Below, in pieces: positions 24,693-32,320 of a DNA stretch of 64,000 bases. The first letter of the stretch is position 1; each line of letters opens with the position of its first letter. A program made the position numbers and the translations under genes. The notes below the pieces were generated by a model. That model was not told the origin of the DNA. It ran no database searches and saw only the letters and a list, made by a program, of their open reading frames with translations. Source of the DNA: Candidatus Zhuqueibacterota bacterium (GTDB lineage Bacteria; Zhuqueibacterota; Zhuqueibacteria; Zhuqueibacterales; Geothermadaptataceae); NCBI GenBank assembly GCA_030950365.1, contig JAUZRQ010000001.1, positions 22,591 through 86,590 on the forward strand, read 5' to 3'.

Positions 24693-25028
24693 ATGGAGCC
24701 AACTATTGAAAAGCAGAATGATGTAACCATCATCAGGCCGGCAGGGGAGATCGACACGCACAACTGCGACTCGCTCAAGGACGTGATCCAAAAAGCGCTA
24801 AAAAGTGGCGCGAAGCGGTTGCTGATTGACATGTCGCAGGTGTCGTATCTGGACAGCGCAGCGCTGGGTGTGCTGGTGAGCGGATTCAAAAGCGCTCGCG
24901 AGTCGCGGGCGCAATTCAAGCTGGCCAACATGCAGCCGCCGGTGGCGAAGATTTTTCAATTGACCCGGCTGAGCAAGTTTTTCGATATCCACCAAAATTC
25001 GGATGAAGCCATAGCCAGTTTCAAATAA
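24693..25028 (+). CDS. STAS-domain anti-sigma factor antagonist (RsbV/SpoIIAA-like)
   Basis: A 111-aa single STAS domain: VTIIRPAGEIDTHNCDSLKD, the phosphorylatable-Ser loop MSQVSYLDSAALGVLVSG (Ser at about residue 54 in DSA), and a C-terminal helix LTRLSKFFDIHQNSDEA. In partner-switching systems the unphosphorylated form sequesters the RsbW kinase and frees the sigma factor. It follows the kinase gene with a 21-bp gap. GAGG sits upstream of the ATG. Family assignment is firm; the target is inferred. Confidence 0.92.
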   Translation: MEPTIEKQNDVTIIRPAGEIDTHNCDSLKDVIQKALKSGAKRLLIDMSQVSYLDSAALGVLVSGFKSARESRAQFKLANMQPPVAKIFQLTRLSKFFDIHQNSDEAIASFK

Positions 25029-25044
25029 ACGAAGAGTAGGAGCC

Positions 25045-25578
25045 ATGGATCGTATTCAGGTGATTCGTGAACGGCTCGAGGAGCGCCGCGAGCGCTTCGG
25101 ACAGCGTGAAATGGACCATTTGTTGAACGAAGGATTTTCCGAATGTTTGAGTGCGCTTGCCGAGCAAGTGGAGTTTGAAGCAGCCACTCTGTACCTGATC
25201 TTGCGAGGCTCGAAAATGCTGCATCGCGTGGCCGATTACAACGGCGGCGTTAATTTCATCGATCGCGTACGATTTGATCATGGCTATGGGCTGTCGGCCT
25301 GGGTGGCACAGAAACAGCGTCCGATCTACTTGCCGGATATTCACCGCGGCAGCCGGCATGGTCACAAGCCTATTCGCTCGTATCTGTCGCTGCCGATCAT
25401 TTTGCACGATGAGCTTGTGGGAGTCATCAATTTTGCCCATACAAAACCTCATGCCTTTGAACGCACGGAAATGCTGTTGATTCGCAAGTTTATCGAGAAT
25501 TTGAAACCGATTATCAAAATTTTCTACCGATATCACGGCACACTTCGCTATGAAGAAAAAGATTTTGATCGTCGATGA
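25045..25578 (+). CDS. GAF-domain protein
   Basis: A 177-aa cytoplasmic protein that starts with a charged helix (MDRIQVIRERLEERRERFGQ) and is otherwise one GAF domain (about residues 30-170), with VEFEAATLYLILRGSKM, VRFDHGYGLSAWVAQKQRPI and YLSLPIILHDELVGVINFAHTK as signature strands. GAF domains bind small ligands or mediate dimerisation; the ligand is unknown. The 3' end overlaps the next gene by 29 bp. It belongs with the kinase/antagonist pair as a likely signal input. Confidence 0.88.
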   Translation: MDRIQVIRERLEERRERFGQREMDHLLNEGFSECLSALAEQVEFEAATLYLILRGSKMLHRVADYNGGVNFIDRVRFDHGYGLSAWVAQKQRPIYLPDIHRGSRHGHKPIRSYLSLPIILHDELVGVINFAHTKPHAFERTEMLLIRKFIENLKPIIKIFYRYHGTLRYEEKDFDRR

Positions 25579-26617
25579 TGACCTCAATCAACACAAGATC
25601 AATCAATTTTATTTTAAGAAGCACGGTTTCGACGTCGTTTCGGCCTTTACGGGGGAAGATGGACTGGAGAAAATCTTGACCGAACGCCCGGCGCTCGTGC
25701 TGCTGGATTTCATGATGCCCGGCATGAATGGCGAACAATTTCTGCACATCCTGTGGAATGATCCGAAATATCAGCCTGTTGGCCGCACGCCGGTGGTGAT
25801 GCTGACAGCCGCCGGTCACGAACGCGATTTTGTGGAAAAGCTAATGGACAGGGGGCTCGCCGCTTACCTGCAGAAACCCTTCGGCGAGCATGAGCTGATT
25901 AACGTGGTTGAGAATGTGCTGGTCAACCACGAAAAATACATGCACCAGGAGCAAAGTCTCGAGCATCTGCGCGAGAGTCTGGACTTTCTCAGCAATATTT
26001 TGCAAAATTTTCCAGGCATCATTTTCACAACCTCACTTGATGGTCGGATATCGTTTTTCACCGAGGGCAGCAATCCCATGCTGGAAACGCCCAAATCCAG
26101 TATCCTCGGACGATTGCTTTTCGACTTTTTTGAAATCCAGCCACACGATTTGCAATCCATTTTATCCCGCCTCAAGGAAGACAACACGGCGATCACGATC
26201 GAAACCATTCTCAAGGATCATGGCGCCCATTCCTTCCCGGTCGAGCTGTCGCTATCGATATTCCGGGATAAAAACGGCCAGATCGCCGGAATCCTTGGTC
26301 TGGTCAAGGACCTCACCCTGGTGAAAAAGCTGGAGCAGGAGAAGATCGAAAAAGAGCGGATTGCGGCGATTGTGCAGGCCATGGCCACGGTGAATCACGA
26401 AATCAACAATCCGCTGACGCCCATCCTCGGGAATCTCGATCTGATTATGGAAGAGGCGCACCTGCTGCCAGACTCGGTGCGTTCCAAACTGAAGAGCATT
26501 CAGGAAAACGCGCGCCGCATTGCCGAAAATGTCCAGAAAATGCGCAACATTTCACAGCCCGTGTTCAAGCAGTATTATGACGGAGAGATGATCATCGACC
26601 TCGAAAAATCGCGTTGA
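25550..26617 (+). CDS. REC-PAS-HisKA protein lacking an ATPase domain
   Basis: A 355-aa protein. Residues 1-125 are a receiver domain: KILIVDDDLNQHKINQFYFK with acidic pocket, phospho-Asp in LLDFMMPGMNGE (about residue 54), Thr in VVMLTAAGH and Lys in YLQKPFGE. Residues about 145-255 are a PAS-like domain. Residues about 275-345 are a HisKA dimerisation helix with H-box ATVNHEINNPLTPI. The protein ends right after this helix, so it has no HATPase domain; nothing recognisable follows downstream. It may be phosphorylated by another kinase or work as a phosphotransfer intermediary. Confidence 0.85.
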   Translation: MKKKILIVDDDLNQHKINQFYFKKHGFDVVSAFTGEDGLEKILTERPALVLLDFMMPGMNGEQFLHILWNDPKYQPVGRTPVVMLTAAGHERDFVEKLMDRGLAAYLQKPFGEHELINVVENVLVNHEKYMHQEQSLEHLRESLDFLSNILQNFPGIIFTTSLDGRISFFTEGSNPMLETPKSSILGRLLFDFFEIQPHDLQSILSRLKEDNTAITIETILKDHGAHSFPVELSLSIFRDKNGQIAGILGLVKDLTLVKKLEQEKIEKERIAAIVQAMATVNHEINNPLTPILGNLDLIMEEAHLLPDSVRSKLKSIQENARRIAENVQKMRNISQPVFKQYYDGEMIIDLEKSR

Positions 26618-26772
26618 GGCAGCCGCGGCCGCGGAATCAATCGCCCACCTCAGGTAAAAATTGCCGCTCGAAACAAACTGACCTCTTTTTCATTTTCTGA
26701 AGCCGTCAAATCAACTTCTTGGAAAAAAAAATCTTAAGCGATTACGAACACTTAAAATAAAAGCCGGGGTCC

Positions 26773-26788
26773 TGGCATATCGATTGCC
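26773..26788 (+). promoter_or_regulatory. Sigma-54 promoter upstream of flgF
   Basis: TGGCAT-ATCGA-TTGCC: the -24 GG and -12 GC doublets are 10 bases apart, with TTGC at the -12 position. It lies 28 bp before the flgF ATG, so a leader of about 15-20 nt is expected. No sigma-54 activator gene is in this window. Confidence 0.75.
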
Positions 26789-26816
26789 CGAAACAGAGGT
26801 AAAGCAAGGAGGAGTC

Positions 26817-27539
26817 ATGCTTCGAGGAATTTATACCGCCGCTGTAGGAATGATGGCGCGGCAGCGGCAACAAGAGATCATTTCCAACAATCTCGCCAAC
26901 GTCAACACGGCCGGTTTCAAGTTTGATCGATTGTATTTTCGCAACACGATGGATGCAGCATCTTTAATTAATGGTGATCCGCAAAATGCGCCGGTCGAAG
27001 AATTCCGTACAGATTTCAGTCAGGGCCGGCTGTACAAAACGGGTAGTCTGCTGGATTTTGCCATTGAAGGCGATGGTTTTTTTGTGGTGGAGGGGCCAAA
27101 TGGCCCATTGTACACCCGCAATGGCCATTTTATAATAAACGATAGCCGTGAGCTTTTGACCGCAAACGGTCTGCCCGTAATGGGAGAGAATGGTCCCATC
27201 GTGCTGCCCGATGGTGACTTTTCGGTGAACCATCGCGGAGAAATCCTCAACCAGGACAATGAGGTGATCAATCGGTTTGTGGTGGCGCAGTTTGGAGACC
27301 CGAAAGCGGCGCTGATGAAAGTTGGCAACAACTTGTATTCTCAGCGTGGGAATACGCCCGAGCCGGAAATGGTTGAGGCGCCGGTGCGGCAGGGATACCT
27401 GGAGAGCGCCAACGTCAATATCATTGAGCAAATGGTGGAGATGATCATCGTTTTGCGGGATTTCACCAACAATCAAAAAATCATTCAGGCGCAGGATGAT
27501 TCGCTGCGCCGAGCAGTAAACGATTTGGGCCGGATTTAA
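26817..27539 (+). CDS. flgF: Proximal rod protein FlgF
   Basis: FlgF is a minor rod subunit related to FlgG. The 240-aa protein starts MLRGIYTAAVGMMARQRQQE, then IISNNLANVNTAGFKFDRLY, the hook/rod N-terminal motif, and ends in the coiled-coil ESANVNIIEQMVEMIIVLRDF. It has GDGFFVVEGPNGPLYTRNG in the middle. ATG 26817 was chosen over TTG 26784 because an AGGAGG lies 5 bp before it. It follows a sigma-54 promoter and precedes flgG. Confidence 0.95.
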   Translation: MLRGIYTAAVGMMARQRQQEIISNNLANVNTAGFKFDRLYFRNTMDAASLINGDPQNAPVEEFRTDFSQGRLYKTGSLLDFAIEGDGFFVVEGPNGPLYTRNGHFIINDSRELLTANGLPVMGENGPIVLPDGDFSVNHRGEILNQDNEVINRFVVAQFGDPKAALMKVGNNLYSQRGNTPEPEMVEAPVRQGYLESANVNIIEQMVEMIIVLRDFTNNQKIIQAQDDSLRRAVNDLGRI

Positions 27540-27592
27540 ATAGTATCTGGCCAAAGAACAATGATCGTATTTGCAAGGAGCATGCAAGCATC

Positions 27593-28381
27593 ATGTTGAG
27601 AGCATTACGAACCGCAGCAACCGGGATGTTCGCACAGGAGCTGATGGTGGACACCATTTCCAACAACCTGGCGAACATCAATACCACCGGCTTTAAAAAG
27701 GCGAAGGTGGAATTTCAAGATTTGCTCTACCAGAACCAGCGGGCCATTGGCGCGGCCAATGTACAAGGGGTGAACATCCCAACCGAAATTCAGATCGGTC
27801 ACGGCACGCAGCCAGTGAGCGTGCAAAAAATGTTCTTTCAGGGCGATATCGCCCAGACGGACAATCCACTGGATATCGCCATCGATGGCAATGGTTTTTT
27901 TCAGGTCATTCGCAACGATGGCACCATTGGCTACACCCGGGATGGCTCGTTTAAGATCTCTGGTGATGGCCGGATCGTGACCTCGGACGGACTGGTGCTG
28001 GAACCCGAAATCACCATCCCGCAGGATGCACAGGAAATTCACATCAGCCTGGATGGTGTGGTTTCGGTGCGCACCGCGGGCGAGGTGGCGCCGGTGGAAA
28101 TCGGCCGCATCGAGCTGGCGCGATTCATGAATCCGGCGGGTCTCGAGAGCATCGGCGGCAATATTTATTTGCCAACCGCGGCCTCGGGCGAGCCGATTAC
28201 CGGGACGCCGGGCTTCGAAAATTTCGGTACCCTGCGGCAGGGCTTTCTGGAAATGTCCAATGTGCAGGTGGTGGAAGAAATGGTGAATTTGATCGTCGCT
28301 CAACGTGCTTACGAGATCAATTCACGCGCCATCCGAACGGCGGACGAAATGCTCAACATCGCGGGTAACCTGCGGAGATAA
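27593..28381 (+). CDS. flgG: Distal rod protein FlgG
   Basis: FlgG builds the distal rod, the shaft through the P and L rings. The 262-aa product matches the family throughout: MLRALRTAATGMFAQELMVD, ISNNLANINTTGFKKAKVEF, then DIAIDGNGFFQVIRNDGTIG and the C-terminal SNVQVVEEMVNLIVAQRAYE. Length is the usual about 260. An AAGGAG site lies 12 bp before the ATG. flgA starts 10 bp after the stop. Confidence 0.96.
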   Translation: MLRALRTAATGMFAQELMVDTISNNLANINTTGFKKAKVEFQDLLYQNQRAIGAANVQGVNIPTEIQIGHGTQPVSVQKMFFQGDIAQTDNPLDIAIDGNGFFQVIRNDGTIGYTRDGSFKISGDGRIVTSDGLVLEPEITIPQDAQEIHISLDGVVSVRTAGEVAPVEIGRIELARFMNPAGLESIGGNIYLPTAASGEPITGTPGFENFGTLRQGFLEMSNVQVVEEMVNLIVAQRAYEINSRAIRTADEMLNIAGNLRR

Positions 28382-28391
28382 TGAGGACAGC

Positions 28392-29366
28392 ATGATGAGG
28401 AAGGCTGCAACAATCGCAATCTGGGCTTTGATTTTCGCTGCACCTTTTGGCGATAGATCGCAGGCGCAGGTGAAAAAATATGTCGTGTATTTGAAGCCCG
28501 AGACGGTGGTGGTGGGCCCATACATTTACTTGCATGAGATCTGCGACATCAAGCCCACATCCAAAAGCTTCATGAAAAAATTGCAGAAAGTGCGCGTGGC
28601 CAAAGCCGCTCCTCCCGGAGAAAGCAAGGATATTTCCATCAGTCAGTTGCGGCTGGTTTTGCGGCATGCCAGGCTGGAGAATTCCATTCGGCAGATTAAG
28701 GGCCCGAAGGTCATTCGGGTGAAAACCGGCCACAAAGATATCACCCGCATGCGCATTGAGGAGTCGATCGGAGCATATTTTCGTGAACAGCTGCGCGGCT
28801 TTACTGGCGAGTGGCGGCTGGAATTCCGACGCATCCCGGATAGCACGGCAGTGCCAATGGGCCCGTTTCGGCTTGTGGTGCAGCAGAAGAAGCCGGTGCG
28901 CCGTGGCTATCAGCGCGTTGACGTGGATGTGCTGCAGGAGGACGTCCGCGTCAAACGCATTTCCGTGGGATTGGTTTTGCATACCTATGAAACCATTGCC
29001 GTGGCCAGGCGGCGGATCATGCCGAAAGAGCGCATCCGCGCTGGCGATATCGAACTCAAGCTGGTCGAAACCACGCATTTGTCGGGCGAACCGCTGCGCA
29101 GCCTTGTCAGTGATTCGATCTGGGCCCGGGTGGTGATTCCTGAAGGCAAAATCATCACCGATCGAATGGTCGAGCGCATTCCAGATGTCATTAAAGGAAG
29201 CTGGGTGGAACTGGAAATCGAAGCCGGCCAGATTCGGTTGCAAACGCGAGCACTGGCGCAGCAGTCCGGCAATTGCAATGAGTGGATTCGAGTGTGGGTA
29301 CGAGAAACACGGCGGGTACTCAAAGGCCAGGTTTGTGGCAAAGGAAAGGTGCGGGTGGCATTATGA
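28392..29366 (+). CDS. flgA: P-ring assembly chaperone FlgA
   Basis: FlgA is a periplasmic chaperone needed to build the P ring. The 324-aa precursor has a signal peptide (MMRKAATIAIWALIFAAPFG ... AQ) and a C-terminal SAF domain (about residues 195-320) with RRIMPKERIRAGDIELKLVE and VVIPEGKIITDRMVERIPDV. The N-terminal domain is longer than in enterics. ATG 28392 has an ATGAGGA site upstream. The final ATGA overlaps the flgH start. Confidence 0.9.
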   Translation: MMRKAATIAIWALIFAAPFGDRSQAQVKKYVVYLKPETVVVGPYIYLHEICDIKPTSKSFMKKLQKVRVAKAAPPGESKDISISQLRLVLRHARLENSIRQIKGPKVIRVKTGHKDITRMRIEESIGAYFREQLRGFTGEWRLEFRRIPDSTAVPMGPFRLVVQQKKPVRRGYQRVDVDVLQEDVRVKRISVGLVLHTYETIAVARRRIMPKERIRAGDIELKLVETTHLSGEPLRSLVSDSIWARVVIPEGKIITDRMVERIPDVIKGSWVELEIEAGQIRLQTRALAQQSGNCNEWIRVWVRETRRVLKGQVCGKGKVRVAL

Positions 29367-29953
29367 CCAATAGAATAAAGTATTTATTGATGGGAATCGT
29401 TCTGGGATTTTTGCTGGCTGCCAATGCGAAATCGCAGGAGCCCAACTTTTCTGGTGCGTTTAGCTTGTTTGCAGATACCAAAGCACATCGAATAGGCGAT
29501 ATCATCACCATTCACGTTGTCGAGTTTTCCGAAGGCAGCCATCGGACCGATTCGCGCACGGAGAAAGAGAGCAAGATCGGAATGAAGGGGTCCGGGACCG
29601 GCGCGATGAAATTCCTTCCCCTGTTTGGCGTAGAAACGCAGAATAATGTTAATTTCACGGGTCGAGGTGATACCAAACGTACAGGTGTTTTGCGGGCAAA
29701 AATGACTGCGCGCATCAAATCCATCGATGATAATGGCAACTACATCATCGAGGGGACGAGGGAAGTGGAGGTCAATAACGACCGAATGATGATGACCGTG
29801 ACCGGCATAGTGCGGCCTGAGGATATTTCCAGCGACAACATCGTGATGAGTTACCAGATCGCCAATGCCAAAATCACCTATAGAGGAAAGGGACATGCGG
29901 ATCGAAGCCAGAAACCGGGCTGGATTACGCGGATTTTTAACTGGCTATTTTAG
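29363..29953 (+). CDS. flgH: L-ring protein FlgH
   Basis: FlgH forms the L ring in the outer membrane. The 196-aa precursor has an N-terminal hydrophobic signal (about residues 6-24), then HRIGDIITIHVVEFSEGSHR, LPLFGVETQNNVNFTGRGDT, GNYIIEGTREVEVNN and GIVRPEDISSDNIVMS, all typical. Unlike the enteric FlgH it has no Cys at the signal-peptide end, so it is not an apparent lipoprotein. ATG 29363 overlaps the flgA stop. flgI begins 59 bp before its stop. Confidence 0.93.
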   Translation: MTNRIKYLLMGIVLGFLLAANAKSQEPNFSGAFSLFADTKAHRIGDIITIHVVEFSEGSHRTDSRTEKESKIGMKGSGTGAMKFLPLFGVETQNNVNFTGRGDTKRTGVLRAKMTARIKSIDDNGNYIIEGTREVEVNNDRMMMTVTGIVRPEDISSDNIVMSYQIANAKITYRGKGHADRSQKPGWITRIFNWLF

Positions 29954-31043
29954 CGCCGTCTGCCTGCTATCTGGCCTGCTACTTTTGGCGGTTCGGGCCG
30001 ATGCAGGCGTGCGTGCCAAGGATTTGATCACCATTAAAGGGCTGCGATCCACGCGGCTGGTGGGATATGGCCTGGTGGTGGGCCTGGATGGCACTGGCGA
30101 TACCTATCGCTCTATCGTTGCGCTGCAAACCGCTACCAACATGCTGAAACGGTTTGGCATCAACGTGCCGGCATCGCGCATTCGCTTGAAGAACATCGCC
30201 GCCGTCATGATTACCGCGCAGGTGCCGCCGTTTCTGCCGGAAGGCAGCACCGTAGATGTGCTAGTTTCTTCCATGGGCGATGCAAAGAGTCTTGAAGGTG
30301 GGACGCTGATTTTATCGCCGATGGTCGATGAAAATGGTACGCTATTTGCATATGCTCAGGGTGCGGTTTCAATCGGTGGGTTTAATATTGAAAGCATTGG
30401 GGGAGATCGAATCCGAAAAAATTATGCTCTAGTGGGGCGCGTTCCGAACGGTGCAACTCTACTGAAATCAAATAATAATGTCACTTTTTCCGATTCGACG
30501 ATCACCTTTGCACTCAAAGACCCGGATTTCACCACCGCGGTGCGGCTGGCTGAGGCCATTAACGGTAAATTTGGCAACGAAGTCGCCTCGGCGGTGAATG
30601 CGGCTCAAATTCGTACACGCATCCCTGACGAATTTAAGCCAAAAATAACACAATTTGTTAGCATTATTGAAAATCTTGAAATAGATCCGGATGTGAAAGC
30701 GCGCGTGGTCGTGAACGAACGTACTGGCACAGTAGTCGTGGGAGAACACGTCACCCTGTCGCCTGTGGCCATTGCGCATGGCAACTTGCGTATTGAAATC
30801 CAAACCACGCCGGTGGTGTCTCAGCCGGCACCGTTTTCGCAGGGACAGACGGTGGTGGTGCCGCAAACCCAAACCACCGTGACTGATAATCAAGGGCAAT
30901 TGCTGTATGTCGAAAATTCCGCCAGTGTCCGGGATGTAGCGCGGGCGCTGAATGCCCTCGGCGTTTCGCCAAGGGATATTGTGGCGATTTTTCAGGCACT
31001 CAAGGAAGCGGGTGCTCTTAAGGCAGAATTGATTATAATGTGA
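29895..31043 (+). CDS. flgI: P-ring protein FlgI
   Basis: FlgI forms the periplasmic P ring. The 382-aa precursor has a signal region (about residues 10-37) and matches FlgI from VRAKDLITIKGLRSTRLVGY through GLDGTGDT, VPPFLPEGSTVDVLVSSMGD to the C-terminal SVRDVARALNALGVSPRDIV and the end ALKEAGALKAELIIM. AGAGGA-AAGGGA precedes ATG 29895, which is preferred to TTG 29865. Overlap with flgH suggests translational coupling. Confidence 0.96.
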   Translation: MRIEARNRAGLRGFLTGYFSAVCLLSGLLLLAVRADAGVRAKDLITIKGLRSTRLVGYGLVVGLDGTGDTYRSIVALQTATNMLKRFGINVPASRIRLKNIAAVMITAQVPPFLPEGSTVDVLVSSMGDAKSLEGGTLILSPMVDENGTLFAYAQGAVSIGGFNIESIGGDRIRKNYALVGRVPNGATLLKSNNNVTFSDSTITFALKDPDFTTAVRLAEAINGKFGNEVASAVNAAQIRTRIPDEFKPKITQFVSIIENLEIDPDVKARVVVNERTGTVVVGEHVTLSPVAIAHGNLRIEIQTTPVVSQPAPFSQGQTVVVPQTQTTVTDNQGQLLYVENSASVRDVARALNALGVSPRDIVAIFQALKEAGALKAELIIM

Positions 31044-31047
31044 GCTT

Positions 31048-31794
31048 ATGGTTGAGCGACTATCCGACCTGACGCTGGCCAACGCCTTTTTCGATCGGCT
31101 ACGGCAGAAGGCCGAAAGCCAGGACCTTGACCGACTTCACGAAGCCGCCGAGCGTTTTGAAGCGATTTTTGCCAATCTTCTTCTGAAATCGCTTCGCGAA
31201 TCGATGACCCGATCAGGGTTATTCGGCGACGGGCTGCGCGGCGAAATTTACCAGGGACTGCTGGAAGAAAAGCTAAGCGAAGTTCTGGCCCGGCGTCGGC
31301 AGCTCGGTATCGCGGACCTCATCATCCGGCAACTGACCCGCCAGCATCCTACGCCATCAACCGAACAACAATCCTCAGCATCCTCAAAAACGATCGATCC
31401 TCAGCAGCGGGAGCTCCTCGTAAAACGGGCCGCTCAGGCAAGCAATCTGCCTGCGCCGCTAATTTATGCGGTGATTGAACAGGAGAGCGGCTGGAATCCA
31501 TTGGCTGTTTCATCCAAAGGAGCCAAAGGTTTGATGCAGCTCATGGATGGAACTGCAGCCATGTTGGGAGTAAAAAATGTATTCAATCCTCTGGAAAATG
31601 TATTGGCTGGGAGTGGCTATTTGAGAAAGCTTTTGGATGAATTTGGGAGGCTGGAGTTGGCACTGGCGGCTTATAATGCCGGTCCCGATACGGTGCGGCG
31701 TTACAACCTAACGATTCCTCCTTTTCCTGAAACTCAAAATTACGTACGCAGCGTCTTAAATCAAATCAAAGCTCTCAACCTCGATATTAAGTGA
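31048..31794 (+). CDS. flgJ: FlgJ with SLT lytic transglycosylase domain
   Basis: A 248-aa fusion. Residues about 25-95 are the FlgJ rod-cap domain (HEAAERFEAIFANLLLKSLR ... GLFGDGLRGEIYQGLLEEKL). Residues about 130-245 are an SLT lytic transglycosylase with the catalytic motif IEQESGWNPLAVSSKGAKGL, MQL, and AYNAGPDTVRRY. The enzyme would cut peptidoglycan so the rod can pass. In enterics the second domain is a GH73 glucosaminidase; the SLT version is seen in deltaproteobacteria and others. There is no signal peptide; export would be by the flagellar apparatus. Confidence 0.93.
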   Translation: MVERLSDLTLANAFFDRLRQKAESQDLDRLHEAAERFEAIFANLLLKSLRESMTRSGLFGDGLRGEIYQGLLEEKLSEVLARRRQLGIADLIIRQLTRQHPTPSTEQQSSASSKTIDPQQRELLVKRAAQASNLPAPLIYAVIEQESGWNPLAVSSKGAKGLMQLMDGTAAMLGVKNVFNPLENVLAGSGYLRKLLDEFGRLELALAAYNAGPDTVRRYNLTIPPFPETQNYVRSVLNQIKALNLDIK

Positions 31795-31802
31795 GGATGG
31801 TC

Positions 31803-32306
31803 ATGCGCATTATTATTTCGCGGATTTGCGGTCTGCTGAATCGACAGATAGCTATTTATCGTCAGCTAATAGATGCAATGTTAGTTGAACGTAAAGCGCT
31901 TCTTGTCCGGGATATTGAGCATTTGCATGACGCGCTAGAGAAACAACAAGAGTTGGTTGATGAAATACATGATATAATGAAAGATTATGAAGAAGAAGTC
32001 GAAAACTTATTTGAAAGTTTTGCAATACCGAGACACCCCTCGATAGAAACGGAACAATTGCTAAAAGCGAAACTTGGCCGGGACGCTCGACCTCTCGTAC
32101 AACTCAGTGAAAAATTGAAAAAAGTCATCGAACGAGCTAAACAAGTGAATCGGGAAAATCAGAGAATTATAGAAGTTTCCAATGCCTTCTTTAAATCTTA
32201 TTTTCGGCTCCTAACAGATATTCGGTCGCAAGCCTTTGGCTATACACATAAAGGCGTTGCTGATCGCGCTGCAGGACGTAATGTCGCTATTAACCATCGT
32301 ATTTAA
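31803..32306 (+). CDS. flgN: Hook-filament junction chaperone FlgN
   Basis: FlgN is the cytoplasmic chaperone of FlgK and FlgL. The 167-aa product is all helical with LNRQIAIYRQLIDAMLVERK, DIEHLHDALEKQQELVDEIH and a C-terminal helix with NRENQRIIEVSNAF. ATG 31803 was chosen since TGAGGA lies 6 bp upstream. Position directly before flgK supports it. No flgM is visible next to it, where it usually occurs. Confidence 0.85.
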   Translation: MRIIISRICGLLNRQIAIYRQLIDAMLVERKALLVRDIEHLHDALEKQQELVDEIHDIMKDYEEEVENLFESFAIPRHPSIETEQLLKAKLGRDARPLVQLSEKLKKVIERAKQVNRENQRIIEVSNAFFKSYFRLLTDIRSQAFGYTHKGVADRAAGRNVAINHRI

Positions 32307-32320
32307 CTTGAGTTTGCGCC

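Noticed and set aside
26623..26634. Perfect palindrome CCGCGGCCGCGG after the REC-PAS-HisKA gene
   Set aside because: It is a simple GC repeat without U-run or partner motif. Chance in a GC-rich stretch cannot be excluded.
28353..29243. 296-codon open frame on the minus strand
   Set aside because: It lies entirely opposite flgG and flgA, has His/Gln-rich unlikely composition and no ribosome site. It is a shadow of flgA.
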